Shown in pieces: positions 12,197-23,715 of a stretch of 64,000 bases of DNA. The notes under the pieces are model-generated. The model made no database searches, was not told the DNA's origin, and saw only the letters and a list, made by a program, of their open reading frames with translations. A program made the position numbers and the translations under genes. Position 1 is the stretch's first letter. Each line of letters begins with the position of its first letter. The DNA comes from Aralia elata (taxonomy: Eukaryota; Streptophyta; Magnoliopsida; Apiales; Araliaceae): the NCBI GenBank assembly GCA_034770075.1, contig JAVJAP010000357.1, positions 682,001 to 746,000 of the forward strand, written 5' to 3'.

Positions 12197-12784
12197 TTGT
12201 TCATGATTGAAATTAATTTTTTTGAAAGTCAAAATTCTACTTGGGTATTGGATACCGGCTGTAGTTCTCACATATGTAATAATATGCAGGGACTAAGTAG
12301 AAGTAGAAAGCTGAACAAGGATGAAGTCGTCCTACAAGTGGGAAATAGAGCAAAGGTTGCCGCATTAGCTGTAGGAACTTATTGTTTAGCACTGCCTACG
12401 GGAAAGTCCATTAGTTTAAATAATTGTTATTATGTTCCAACACTCATTAGAAACATTATTTCAATTTCTGTATTAGATATGGATGGTTTTGATGTTATAA
12501 TAAAGAACAACAATTGTTCTATTTATAATAAAAATATTTTATATGGTGTTGGCAATTTACTGAATGGACTTTACATACTTGACTTGCATGAAAATATACT
12601 TCAAATTGAACAAACTAAGAAAAGAAAAAGAGATGATGTTAATTATACCTTTATGTGGCACTGTAGACTCGGTCATATCAATGAAACAAGATTAACCAAG
12701 TTGTATAAAGATGGGCTTTTAGAGCTATCTGATTACGAATCATATCCAACTTCTGAATCTTGTCTCATGGGTAAGATTGACTAA
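12197..12784 (+). pseudogene. Protease and integrase zinc-binding region, element B
   Basis: Aspartic protease with active site WVLDTGCSSHICN at about residues 17-29, cleaving Gag-Pol inside the particle. The GAG-pre-integrase segment follows (FMWHCRLGHINETRL, then CLMGK), the HHCC zinc-binding part of integrase. A one-base insertion near 12776 shifts the frame into the next piece, which overlaps by 8 bases. In C the second zinc Cys pair reads CESCLMCK; here the last Cys has become Gly. Confidence 0.85.
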
Positions 12785-13457
12785 ATCCCCTTTTAGTGGA
12801 AAAGGAGAAAGAGTTACAGAGTTGTTAGCATTGGTACACACAGACGTATGTGGACCTATGACAACGAATGCACAAGGAAGGTATTCTTATTTTATTACTT
12901 TCAGTGATGATCATTCTAGATTTAGATATGTGTATTTAATGAAATACAAATCTGAATCGTTTGAAAAGTTTAAAGAATTCAGAAGTGAAGTAGAGAAGCA
13001 AACTGGTAAGAGTATTAAGATTCTTCGATCGGATCGAGGAGGGGAATACTTAACCAATGAGTTTCTCAATTGTCTCAAAGAAAATGGTATAATCTCACAA
13101 TGGACTCCACCAGGAACGCCACAGTTGAATGGTGTATCTGAAAGAAGAAATCAAACATTATTAGACATGGTTCGTTCCATGATGAGTTTTACCGATCTTC
13201 CAGTATCCTTTTGGGGTTATGCCCTAGAATCGGCTGCATACCTACTTAACAAGGTACCTACCAAATCCGTCCCAAAGACTCCATATGAGTTATGGACAAG
13301 GAGGAAACCAAATCTTAAGCAGGTTAAGACTTGGGGTTGTCCAGCTTATGTCAAAAGTTTTGAGCATGATAAGCTGAAGACTAGATCCGATAAATGTAAA
13401 TTTATGGGATACCCTAAAGAAACATCAGGATATTATTTCTATCATCCTACTGATTAA
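12777..13457 (+). pseudogene. Integrase core, element B
   Basis: Retroviral-type rve integrase inserting the cDNA into the genome. The D,D-35-E residues are all visible: HTDVCGP (near residue 20), [11 protein letters not shown] (near 84), and NGVSERRNQ (near 120). The downstream linker ([10 protein letters not shown], then GYYFYHPTD) is typical of copia. The piece stops at TAA 13455-13457 and continues in the same frame at 13461. Element C carries a stop at the same place. Confidence 0.9.
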
Positions 13458-13460
13458 AAG

Positions 13461-14534
13461 GTGTTTGTTGCGAAATACGTTGCCTTCTTGACAAAGGAGT
13501 TTATCCTTGAAGAGGTCAATGGGAGTAAGATATATCTTGCAGAAATTCAAGAACCACAAAATACTACAGATCAAAGTCACGTACCTGACCAAGTAGAAGA
13601 ACCTACTGTACCACAACTTATTCGTAAATTTGGAAGAGTACCGAAGATACCTGAAAGGTACGAATTCATCATAGAGGATGATGATGAGGTACACATCATA
13701 GATGATGATGATCCATTAACTTACGAAGAGGCTATGAGTAGTAAAGACTCAGAGAAATGGCTAGAAGCTATGAAATCCGAGATGGACTCCATGTATGAAA
13801 ACCAGGTATGGACTTTGGTTTCACCACCTGAAGGCATTAAGCCTATTGGGTGCAAATGGGTCTTTAAGAGAAAGACTGGAGCGGATGACAAGGTAGAGAC
13901 CTATAAGGCCCGACTGGTTGCAAAAGGTTTCAAACAAAGACAAGGAGTTGACTATGATGAAACCTTCTCACCAGTAGTTATGCTCAAGTCCATTCGAATT
14001 TTGTTTGCAATTGTAGCTTATTATGATTACGAAATCTGGCAAATGGACGTGAAAACGGCCTTCCTCAATGGAGAGCTTAAGGAGAATGTATATATGATAC
14101 AGCCAGAGGGTTTTGTTTCAACGGTTGGAACAAGCCAAGTCTGTAAGCTACAACGATCCATTTATGGATTGAAGCAAGCTTCTCGAAGATGGAACATCCA
14201 TTTTGATGAGATAATCAAAAGGTTTGATGTTATCAAAAATGAGGATGAACCTTATGTGTACAAGAAGGTTAGTGGGAGCGCTGTTTCATTCCTTGTATTA
14301 TATGTTGATGATATATTACTGATAGGGAATGATGTTCCTATGCTACAGTCGATCAAAATTTGGTTCTCTAAACACTTCTCCATGAAGGACTTGAGTGAGG
14401 CATCCTATATTTTTGGGATAAAGATCTATAGAGATAGATCTAAAAGGATGCTTGGCTTGACCCAAGGAAAGAACATTGACTTGATGCTAAAAAGTTTAGC
14501 ATGGAAGATTCCAAGAGAGGTCTCATGTCGATGA
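13461..14534 (+). pseudogene. Reverse transcriptase, element B
   Basis: RVT_2-type (copia) reverse transcriptase that copies the genomic RNA into cDNA. The acidic linker comes first (IIEDDDEVHIIDDDD), then WTLVSPPEGIKPIGCKWVFK, motif [13 protein letters not shown] with its catalytic Asp, YGLKQASRRW, and the YVDDILL catalytic box. The domain looks complete to about residue 340. A one-base deletion near 14490 then ends the frame at 14534, cutting it off from RNase H. Confidence 0.9.
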
Positions 14535-15205
14535 GCCATGGAATATATCTCTCTAAGAAATAGGCCCAAAGACACATGAGGAGAGAGACCGTATGAGTAA
14601 GATTTCTTATGCTTCAGTAATAGGATCTATCATGTATGGAATGATATGTACTAGACCAGATATCGCTCATGCACTTAGTGTAACAAGCAGATATCAGTCG
14701 AATCCAGGAGAAGAGCACTAGAAGGCAGTGAAAAATATCCTAAAGTACTTGAGAAGAACTAAGGATGTATTTCAAACGGACCAAGATGACAGTAAATCCG
14801 TTTCAGGGTATGTGTTTACCTTAAACGGTGGCGCAGTGAATTGGAAAAGTTCCAAGCAGCAAACAGTTACTGATTCAGTGACTGAGGCAGAGTACATAGC
14901 TGCAAGTGAAGCTGCAAAGGAAGCTGTTTGGATGAAAAAGTTCATAACTGAACTTGGAGTGGTTCCTAGCATTAGAGGAGCCGTACCTTTATTCTGTGAC
15001 GACACCCAGGTCTCATCAGAAATCCAAACACGTGTTGCGGCGGTTTCATTTGATTAGAGAGATCACTGAAAGAGGAGATGTCACCTAGGAGCGTGTGGAC
15101 TCTCAAGATAACATTGTAGATCCATTTACTAAAGCTTTAACACAACAGCAGTTTGATCGTCACTTAGAGAAGATGGGTATTAGATACCGTGACAATAGGC
15201 TTTAG
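14535..15205 (+). pseudogene. RNase H region, element B
   Basis: Traces of CTRPDIAHALSVTSRYQ at about 14650-14700, a TAG (near 14720) where TGG is expected, then open frame 14728-15057 with GYVFTLNGGAVNWKSSKQQ and SVTEAEYIAASEAAKEAVW, the copia RNase H signature. About 25 residues before TDQDDSK seem to be missing compared with A, which keeps a degraded version near 6425-6480. The family C-terminus (QQFDRHLEKMGIRYRD) ends at TAG 15203-15205. RNase H removes the RNA strand after reverse transcription. Confidence 0.8.
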
Positions 15206-15208
15206 TGC

Positions 15209-15219
15209 AAGTGGGAGAT
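15209..15219 (+). other. Polypurine tract of element B
   Basis: AAGTGGGAGAT directly before the 3' LTR (TGAAAATAG). It begins a few bases after the pol stop. Confidence 0.75.
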
Positions 15220-17004
15220 TGAAAATAGTATGCACACAAGCCAATTATATTTGTTATGATGTAGCATATACTTTGTAATCTTATTCATTTATTAATAAAA
15301 GAATTGATTTTCTTAAAAGGCATTTTACATTATCTACATAGTGCTGTTATATTAAATATGATAAACACATAGTTTTGAGCAATGCTTTTAGAATCATGAT
15401 GGTGATCATGCTATGAGATCTAAATTCTAGATAGCTCACAAACTAAAATCGTTCCTAATCGTTGGATTACTAAAAAAGGGATTAGTGAATCCAAATAGAT
15501 TAGTACATATGTTGCTTGCTCTTAGGAAGAGGACGATTGATCTCATAATTATTTGTGTTGAGACACTAAAGCATGTATGTAGGTGCTTATTGGAGAATAA
15601 GTACACTGAACGTGGCTCGCTAAGAAATGCCTAATTGAGTTTTACTCGCCTATCAATAGGAATTCCTCTAGTGATAGTAGTACAAGTGATCCTTGGACTT
15701 GAGATCATCATAGTATCTTGTGTATGATAAGTTATACTATGACATGTTCCTTAAGACCTTTAGGGTATATCAAAGGGTATGATTGGGTATAATAAGTTGT
15801 ACATGGAGATAAGTGAATGATCAACAAAGAATCTACCTCATCTAGTAAAAGATTTGAATGTCCTATGTGATTCGATAAATGACAACTCAGTAGTCTCTGG
15901 CCAAGGCAGAATGAAATTAGAAAGGAGTTTCTAATTTGCATTATTTAGAGTTGTGCATTTGGGAATCGAAATACATATAATTAAATAAAATAAGACTTGA
16001 CAGAAATTCTATGTCTTATATTTAATTAGGACATTGTATGATAAAATGATTGAATTGTACGGTAACTATGCACTGAAAGGTTCTTTTGTGATTAATGTTG
16101 AAATCTATATTATCTGGAAAGTCGTTGATCGCTAAGGGGGCTTACCCTTATTGTAGAATAAATATTATTTATTTAAATGAATTAAATAATTTAATTTATT
16201 TATTTAAATATAATTAGAATTGTTCTAATTGATTTATTCACAACCGGTTTAATATGGAGAACCTAAAGGGTCACACCGCAAAAAGGAAAAATATTTATTT
16301 AAGAAGTAAATGGCATAATTGTAATAATAAGTTAAGTGTATTTAATTTAATCTATAGAGATAGAATAAATTAAATAGCTTAATATTTATTATTTAATATT
16401 TTGGAAATATTAAATATAAATTAATAAGAGGAGTCTTATTATTATTATTATTACTATTATTTAATTCCTAATAGGGATTGAGAATTAATTAATAGAAGTA
16501 CTCTCTCATGGATTCCTAATTGGATTAGAAGCATAATTAATTAAAAGAGTTTAGGGAAGTGTTATTCCTACATCTATAAATAAGAGGAGTCTTATCATAG
16601 ATTAGGGTTACACACTCTTGCATTAGATTGTGGAGAGTACTTACAATTTCTATAGAGATAGAAACTAGGGTTTTGCCAACACCCAACTTCTTGAATACCT
16701 ATTCTTCCTTGGTGGATCACCTCTAGAGGCCAAACACTTGGGTGGCTAACGTTGATCAAAGGAAGGAATCTCATCGGTGGAATTTGAGGAGAACACGAAG
16801 GACTAGGAGTTGAACTTGTACCTGAGGAAGCTTTGATCTACGAGGGTCTAATTCTTATTCTCTTTCTCTTTCGTTTAATTGATAATTGAACACAAGGATA
16901 GATCATGGTGATGGTTTGTATTAAAATTTTAAAATCCGTTTTATCACGCTTCCGCCCTATTTGTGTAATTTGATTGCATGCTTGCGTTATATACAAACCT
17001 AATA
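15220..17004 (+). repeat. LTR shared by elements B (3') and C (5')
   Basis: Complete ~1.8-kb LTR starting TG. It ends CCTAA with the final CA changed, then joins leader C without a primer site. TATA at 16575-16582. Being the only LTR between two internal regions, it points to unequal or intra-element recombination. Confidence 0.85.
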
Positions 17005-17803
17005 AGGGCTACAGCGCTCGTTTCTTTGAGTCGCGGCGCATAATGGCCTGTTGGTTCGTTTTGTGCAATTTTTTGATAAATTCTAAATTAAAATAAAGGA
17101 GTTTATTTTTTATTTGGAATTAGACTAAAATAAAGATGTTTATTTTATTTAGAATTGAATTCCATGTAAAATTAAAATAAATAGTTTATTTTAATTTAAT
17201 TTGGATTAAAATAAAGGAGTTTATTTTGACTCAAAATTGGATTTTATGCTTACTATAATTACCCATTAAATGATATCAATGCATATATGGAATAATTTTG
17301 ATTTCATGAGATGAATATTATTTATTGATGCATATGGTAATATGTATGATAATAAATGGGATTGATTATGGACTATTGATCAATGTGTGATTGGATTTTA
17401 TTTTATGACGATGCATGAATGAATGAGTTTTATAAATGGGGTCTGCGTATCTCGTCTTCTCTAGTTTTTCTTAATGTAAATTCTATTTTCCTTATATATA
17501 ATTCCCCTTGACTGCTGATCAAGGTTTCTATTCATTGTAAATAGTTTATGTAATAGGATTAGTTAGAATTATTTTAAAGAATTGGAGACAAAGGAGCAAC
17601 GAGCGCTTGAAGACCCATTTGTAATGGAGCCCGAGATTTAAATGTAATAGTTATATTTAAATTCAGTTCTTGCACCCTAGGTTTGACCTTTTGGTTCACT
17701 TGGTGGCTCTAGTGAACCAAACTAGAATAAAAGTCCATAATCAATCCAGGTAGAATATAGTATTCTATATGTGCATGATTACTATATATATATATATATA
17801 TAT

Positions 17804-18135
17804 GGGTCCCCATCCGTAGCAACCGGTTGTCACGGACACTATTCCAATAACTAACTTTTCAACCGTTGATCATGATAATAAATGGTTCAGATTAAATTCA
17901 ATTTAACCCCTACCACTACAAGGAGTAACGACAGTGTCATCCTTTCTGGCGGCATGACAGATTACCAAAAACTCCTCAATTGCTTTCTCTACCTGCCGCT
18001 ATAAGGAATAACGGCATGAGGGGTCTCTCACTTATCTTCATCAGCTAGCTGCATTAAGGATAATAAACTATATGTATTAAAGCTTTAGCCTTCAGGGATG
18101 CTGGGATATAGGCACATGCCAGCCAAACAAGAATT
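17804..18135 (+). repeat. Left terminal inverted repeat
   Basis: Reverse-complement partner of 21411-21733. Shared marks include CAACCGGTTGTCACGGACAC, CAACCGTTGATCATGATAAT and GGGATGCTGGGATATAGGCA. Confidence 0.85.
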
Positions 18136-18578
18136 AATCAATTTTAATAAGTATGATATTAAAATTTTAGAATTAATCAATTTTAATAAGTATGATATTA
18201 AAATTTTAGAATTAAAATTTTAGAATTAATCAATTTTAAATTTATGTTGTTCAGTTTAATTTTAAAAATTATATTTTTTTTGGGGAGTATTCCCTCTATT
18301 TTTATGGAAAATTTGTTCACTTTAAATATATTGTTCAAAAGAAACGGAAAATTTCTTTTTGTTTGTTTGTTCTCAATATAAAATTAATTATAATAATTAA
18401 GTATTTGAAAAGCATTTTCTTTCAACTTTTTAGATGTAGTTAATTTTTTTTTTCTTTTTTGGTATAATGTGTGATTAATTAAGTACTCCTGTGATTGATT
18501 TCTTTTTCGTTATTTCATTATATTTACTTTTAACTTTGACACCTAATAATTACAAAATTGTTGTACGATTCACCTATG
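18136..18578. other. Transposon interior
   Basis: AT-rich, non-coding. A 39-bp unit (AATTAATCAATTTTAATAAG...) is repeated about 2.5 times at 18132-18240. The rest shows nothing I recognise. Confidence 0.5.
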
Positions 18579-19847
18579 TATATGGTGACGAACGAGAATT
18601 TTGTAACTTAATTTAAATATTTATTGATTAAATAAATATTTTTCGATGATTCGATTGTTGAATTAATTGATTAATTGATGAATCTGTGGTAGATTAATTT
18701 AATTATATGTGTTATATTAATTAAATTGATGTGAAGAATTTCTATATTCAAAGTATGTGTTTAATTGAGTTTATTTGATTAAATGCATTATTTAAATAAG
18801 TATAATGTTATTTCTAATTAATTTAATATTAATTAGAGATTTAATAATTTGTTATTATTAATAAAGGAGAATTTTATTTATGTGACTATGTGATTTAATG
18901 TAGTATTATTTTATTTTATTTAATTGATTTAAATGAGTTTATTTAATTGATTAAATATGTGACATGAACTATATAATAAGTAGTTTATTAAAATAAATTA
19001 GAAGGGATGAATAGATGTGCTAAACAAACGAGGCCTTATGGGGAGTTGGTGCCAGTTATTAACTGACACCATGTTCTGCCATTTAACCTTCACGTATTAT
19101 TATTATACCGGTCATTGTTCATCAGTTTCTAAGTGTTAACATAGAGAGAAAAAAAGAGAGAATTTTGAGAGGAATTAGAGAATTTAGAAGAGTTCCATTC
19201 TTTTGCTGCGTTATCTAAACCATTATTCAAGGTAATTCTTCTAATTTAAGTTTTTAATTTATACTCTTGAAGTTCTTCCATGAATGTATGTTTTGAGTTC
19301 TCTATATTCTTTGTAAACTAAATTCTATGGCTAATTTTTATAAATTGATGATTAGATATTTGAAAGTATGTATAAACGTATTTTATATGATGTATACGTG
19401 AATTAGAGTAATTAAATCCATGAAATCATGTTTTAATTGAAGTTTTGAAAGTTACAGAGTAGTTACATATGAATATGACCTGTATGTATGAAATTGATGT
19501 CTGGGTTGCAAGTTAATCGGTTAAATTGATAATTTATTTTATTTATACATGTATAAATGAAGAAAACAAGATTTAAACGGTTTAATTTGGTGTTATAATG
19601 AACCTGTTATATGTGATTTTAAGAAAATTGTAGAAACTTTGATAAAACGATAGAAATCTCAAATTTTGATTCTTAGATTCATGGTTTGTACGATTTAAGT
19701 TGTTAGAATCATGCTAGAAGGCTTGGGTAACGATTATGTATGAATTATAGTAACTGGGTATGTTTAATTTAACGTAAGAATAACAAGATTGGAAAATTTT
19801 GGCATGTTTCTGCGTTCTTCGCGAACTGCAGAACCTGGAATTCGTGT

Positions 19848-20020
19848 TTCTCGCCCCGGCGAGCTCAATAAACTGAGTTTCTCGCCCCGGCGAGCTCAGT
19901 GAACTGAGTTTCTCGCCCCGGCGGGAGCTCGCCCCGGCGAGCTCATCAAACTGAGTTTTCTTGCCCCGGCGGGATCTCGCCCCGGCAAGAAATTTTGTGA
20001 AGGATTTTCTCGCTCCGGCG
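19848..20020 (+). repeat. CTCGCCCCGGCGAG hairpin array in G1
   Basis: Six or more copies of a CTCGCC/GGCGAG near-palindrome, several separated by AACTGAGTTT-type spacers. A related array occurs in F2 (54345-54490). CpG-dense within very AT-rich DNA. Confidence 0.85.
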
Positions 20021-21089
20021 AGAATTAAAAAAAAAGAGTAAAAAGAAGAGAGTAAAAATTTTCTTCTTTCTTTGAGGTCATGTTATGTTATCTTAGACAT
20101 ATCTAAAGCTTAGACTAATGTAAGAAATGAACATTAAGATACTGTGATGGGTCCCATTGATTATCCGGTAACTATTGAGATATTAAAATGAAAGTTGGAT
20201 GACAATGAATCCTGAAATGTTTATAATACTGTGACTAATTATTGTTACTACTTTATAAACCGAATGTATAGGTTGATTAAAGAACGTGGATTTTATTTTA
20301 TAGTCTACGCACGAGGAAAGTATCTTATCCTTACTTTTACATTTACACAAGTTTTCTACCTTGATCTATTATTTCGTTGAAAGCAAGCTACCTAATACTA
20401 CCTTGATTTCAATCACGCAAGTTTCTGAACTTAATTCTCTTATCATATATGTTTCATAATGCTATTACTTATTCGAGCAAGTTATTATTTCTATTCCATT
20501 CAATTTCATGGATTCAATGAGACGTTTTAATTTCCTCTTTGTAATGCTTCAGTTATACAGAACTTATTCAATTGTACCCTTTTGTGAGATTTAGTTTTTG
20601 ATTCTCGAATTACACCATTTGAACCTTGATCGACTAGCGAACCCTTATTGATTCGACTAGTCCATATTTGATGAGCGTTCTAAATTCTAAAAACATTATT
20701 GATGTAAATCTAAACCAAACTTCCTTTGGTGCGGACTCTGATGTCAAACTGAGATGAACAACCCTTATATAGGGGATTTTATTTACGCGTTAGCGTTAAG
20801 ATGTTGTGCACATACATGGTACAAAGGGCTGATCCCCCTAAGTACGAGAAGTAAGGTCCATATAGTCTTACGACTGTTAAAGGTTTAAAGTAGAAATACT
20901 TGATAACCTGGGACATAGTTCGTGGTCTTAAGACCCTCAGATGTTCTTTTGAATCTTGTCTTACATTCTTGACTCAAAAGCTGAATCTTCGATTATTCAA
21001 TATCCATCAATTAGTTCGCATGTTATTATTATTGTTGATGTTGTACTTGTTGGGCAATCATTGCTCACCCTTGCATAATAACATTGCAG

Positions 21090-21151
21090 CTAAAGTTGAA
21101 AGAGTTGATGAGCCGTCCACTAGTAAGGGCAAATGCAAAGCAAACAAGTGA
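21090..21151 (+). other. Putative last exon of G1, conserved short tail
   Basis: After acceptor TTGCAG the open frame reads AKVERVDEPSTSKGKCK plus three residues, then TGA. F2 has AKPEKQDEPSTSKGKGK at the same place, and G2 and F1 have shorter versions. The larger open frame (from 20900) runs through the proposed intron and is not itself conserved. The function is unknown. Confidence 0.5.
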
Positions 21152-21410
21152 TGAAGACTTGTTATATTGTTTAAATGTTGTTTATGTAATAGACTTAAGT
21201 ATATTTTCCGCATTGATGTTATGTTAAGGTTAGATAACCTGTGATTTATTTATTAATGATGTTGTAACCCATTAATGGGAGATTTCTATTTTATTAATAG
21301 TTTTCCTTTATATTTGGATGGGTAGTTAGATGCGATGTGATATATTTTTGGATAGTGAATACCAAATCTTGAGAAAACGAAGTACCTGGATTTGGGGGTG
21401 TCACATATAT

Positions 21411-21729
21411 TCTTGTTTGGCTGGTATGTGCCTATATCCCAGCATCCCTGAAGGCTAAAGCTTTAATACATATAGTTTATTATCCTTAATGTAGCTAGCT
21501 AATGAAGATAAGTGAGAGACCCCTCCTGCCACTACTCCTTGTAGTGGCAGGTAGAGAAAACAATTGAGGAGTTTTTGGTAATCTGTCATGCCGCCAAAAA
21601 GGATGACACTGCCGCTACAAGGTGCAGGGGTTAAATTGAATTTAATCTGAACTATTTATTATCATGATCAACGGTTGAAAAGTTGGTTGTTGGAATAGTG
21701 TCCGTGACAACCGGTTGCCACAGATGGTG

Positions 21730-21733
<4 letters not shown>
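21411..21733 (-). repeat. Right terminal inverted repeat
   Basis: Partner of 17804-18135. It contains an 11-bp hairpin, CCTGCCACTAC / GTAGTGGCAGG (21525-21551), which is degraded in the left copy. Confidence 0.85.

Positions 21734-21799
<66 letters not shown>
21734..21799. repeat. (TA)n microsatellite
   Basis: About 65 bp of TA repeats at the right edge of the TIR transposon, facing a shorter run at 17782-17803. It may be target-site sequence expanded after insertion. Confidence 0.9.
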
Positions 21800-21800
<1 letters not shown>

Positions 21801-22434
21801 GCATGCTCGCTAAACAAGATGAAACAATTAATAATAAACCCCTCAAAGAAATTATATTAAGTTGTAACGTTCAAAGATATTTGGAATATCGAACGTCGCC
21901 TTCTAGCATGGTAAAGCGATAGAGTATTGAATATTTAATATGAGTTTGTTATGTCACTACAAGACAAGTATTAAAATATTTAAGATGTTGTCTTATCACA
22001 TTTGATGCTTATTAAGGAATTGAACATTACTGTTTTGTTGTGTCACCATAAGGACGGTAATTTTCTCTTCACAAATATGGAAGTGTTAGGTTGGACTTAG
22101 ATAATTTTGATTCGAATGTGTCACCACTTGATCAAAATAATCTAAGAGGCAAAATAAAAGGAGTTACATGGTGATGTAATTGACAATAGTTATCTACCTA
22201 TTTATTTATATATAGTTTGTTGTGTCACCACAAGGCTATATACATTTGAAATGAGATCCTTATTCTCACTAGCAAATCTTTAATTAGATTTGCCGAACTA
22301 TATATTGAGGGTAATATAGTTTGATAAAAATAGTGAGAGATACCAATTTAAATAAAGACCTAATTTATTTTGGTAATTAATAAAATGAATGTATGCTAAA
22401 ATGTTGTCTATTTCACATGCAGAATTTGAAAAAA

Positions 22435-23715
22435 ATGTCAAACTCACTATCACTGTGTAGCATACTTGATGCTAACAAACTGACCGGACCGAATTACACG
22501 GACTGGTTAAGGAATCTGAGAATTGTTCTCACTGCTGAAAAGATTTTTTATGTCCTAAATTCGCCCGTCCCTACAATTGTTGTAAATTCAGCCTCTGAGG
22601 AAGAGATTGCTAATTTTAGAAAGTGGCAAGATGATGCAACTATGGCTCAATGAATCAAACTCGCATCTATGAGTAACGAGTTTCAGCATCAGCATGAAAC
22701 TATAGATGCTCCTACTATATTGCTGCACCTCAAGGAGTTGTATGGTGAGCAAAGTAGGACTGCTAGATATCAAATATCTAAGGAGCTCTTTCGATCTCGA
22801 ATGACCGAGGGCACTACTGTTGAGACTCATGTCCTAAAGATGATCAATCTAATTGAAAAACTTGGATAGTTAGAGTTCGTAATGGATGGGGAGTTAAGTC
22901 AAGATTTGATCTTGCAGTCACTCCCAGACACCTTCTCACAATTTGTTGTGAATTTTCACATTAATAAGTTGGACATCAGCTTGCCTGAGTTACTTAACAT
23001 GTTGAAAACTGTTGAAGGTCACTTCCCATCCAAGAAGGACCAAGTCTTATTGGTGGATGATTCTTCCAAGAAAGGGAAGAGACTCAAGGTATCTTCTAAA
23101 AAGAAGAAAAAGAACAAGGCTAAGGGCAAGGCGAAAGGAAAGGACAATAAGAAAACTTATCCAGATAGCAAAGGAATTTGCTACCATTGTAATAAGTTGG
23201 GACATTGGAAGAGGAACTGCAAGGAGTATCTTACGGACCAAAAGAAGCTTGGAGAAGCTTCGACTTCCGATCTAGGTTTGTTCATTATTGAAATTAATTT
23301 TTCTGAAAGTCAAAATTCTACTTGGGTATTGGATACCGGCTGTGGTTCTCACATATGTAACAATATGCAAGGACTAAGCATAAGTAGAAAGCTGAACAAG
23401 GATGAATTCGTCATACGAATGGGAAATAGAGCAAAGGCTGCTGCATTAGTCGTAGGAACTTATTGTTTAGCACTGCCTACGGGCAAGTCCATTAGTTTAA
23501 ATAATTATTATTATGTTCCAACACTTATAAGAAACATTATTTCAATTTTTGTATTGGATATGGATGGTTTTGATATTATAATAAAGAACAATAGTTATTC
23601 TATTTATAATAAAAATGTTTTATATGGTGTTGGCAATTTACTAAATGGACTTTATGTACTTGACTTGCATGAAAATATACTTCAAATTGAACAAACTAAG
23701 AAAAAAAAAAGATGA
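22435..23715 (+). pseudogene. gag and protease of element C
   Basis: Starts MSNSLSLCSILDANK. One frame runs 1.28 kb with two stops: TGA at 22651-22653 (TGC in B) and TAG at 22867-22869 (CAG in B). It keeps the only intact zinc knuckle of this family in the window: CYHCNKLGHWKRNC (C-x2-C-x4-H-x4-C) near 23180-23222, behind a Lys-rich stretch. The protease active site is WVLDTGCGSHICN near 23320. The frame is lost in an A-run at 23697-23711, where a homopolymer length change shifts it. Confidence 0.85.

Larger units (their letters stand above)
8696..17004 (+). mobile_element. Copia element B (best-preserved copy)
   Basis: Truncated 5' LTR (8696-9725), standard primer site, 1.6-kb leader, gag-pol in five or six open pieces, purine tract and a 3' LTR (15220-17004) that also serves as the left LTR of element C. 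Domain order is gag, protease, integrase, RT, RNase H, which is diagnostic of Ty1/copia. Damage is limited to single stops, a few indels and a small deletion near RNase H. Confidence 0.9.
18584..21405 (+). mobile_element. LTR-like unit G1 (2.8 kb, solo)
   Basis: Flanked by TATAT duplications (18579-18583 and 21406-21410). In the sense direction inferred here it starts GGTGACGAACGAGAATTTTG (expected TG mutated to GG) and ends TTTGGGGGTGTCACA. There is no second LTR, primer site or pol. A leader exon without ATG ends at donor AAG|GTAATT (GT at 19232). An acceptor TTGCAG|CTAAAG lies at 21089/21090. The open tail ends at TGA 21149-21151. A CTCGCCCCGGCGAG array lies at 19848-20020. Probably a solo LTR of a large Ty3/gypsy element; a non-autonomous family with its own spliced RNA is the alternative. 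Confidence 0.7.
17804..21733. mobile_element. Long-TIR DNA transposon (MULE-like, non-autonomous), host of unit G1
   Basis: Terminal inverted repeats of about 330 bp (17804-18135 and 21411-21733) begin GGGTCCCCATCCGTAGCAA; the right copy read inward is GGGTCACCATCTGTGGCAA. Long TIRs without transposase fit a Mutator-like element. Both flanks are TA repeats, so the expected ~9-bp target duplication cannot be read. Removing nested unit G1 leaves about 1.1 kb with no ORF. It interrupts leader C at the AT-rich stretch where A has TATATATTATAT. Confidence 0.8.
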
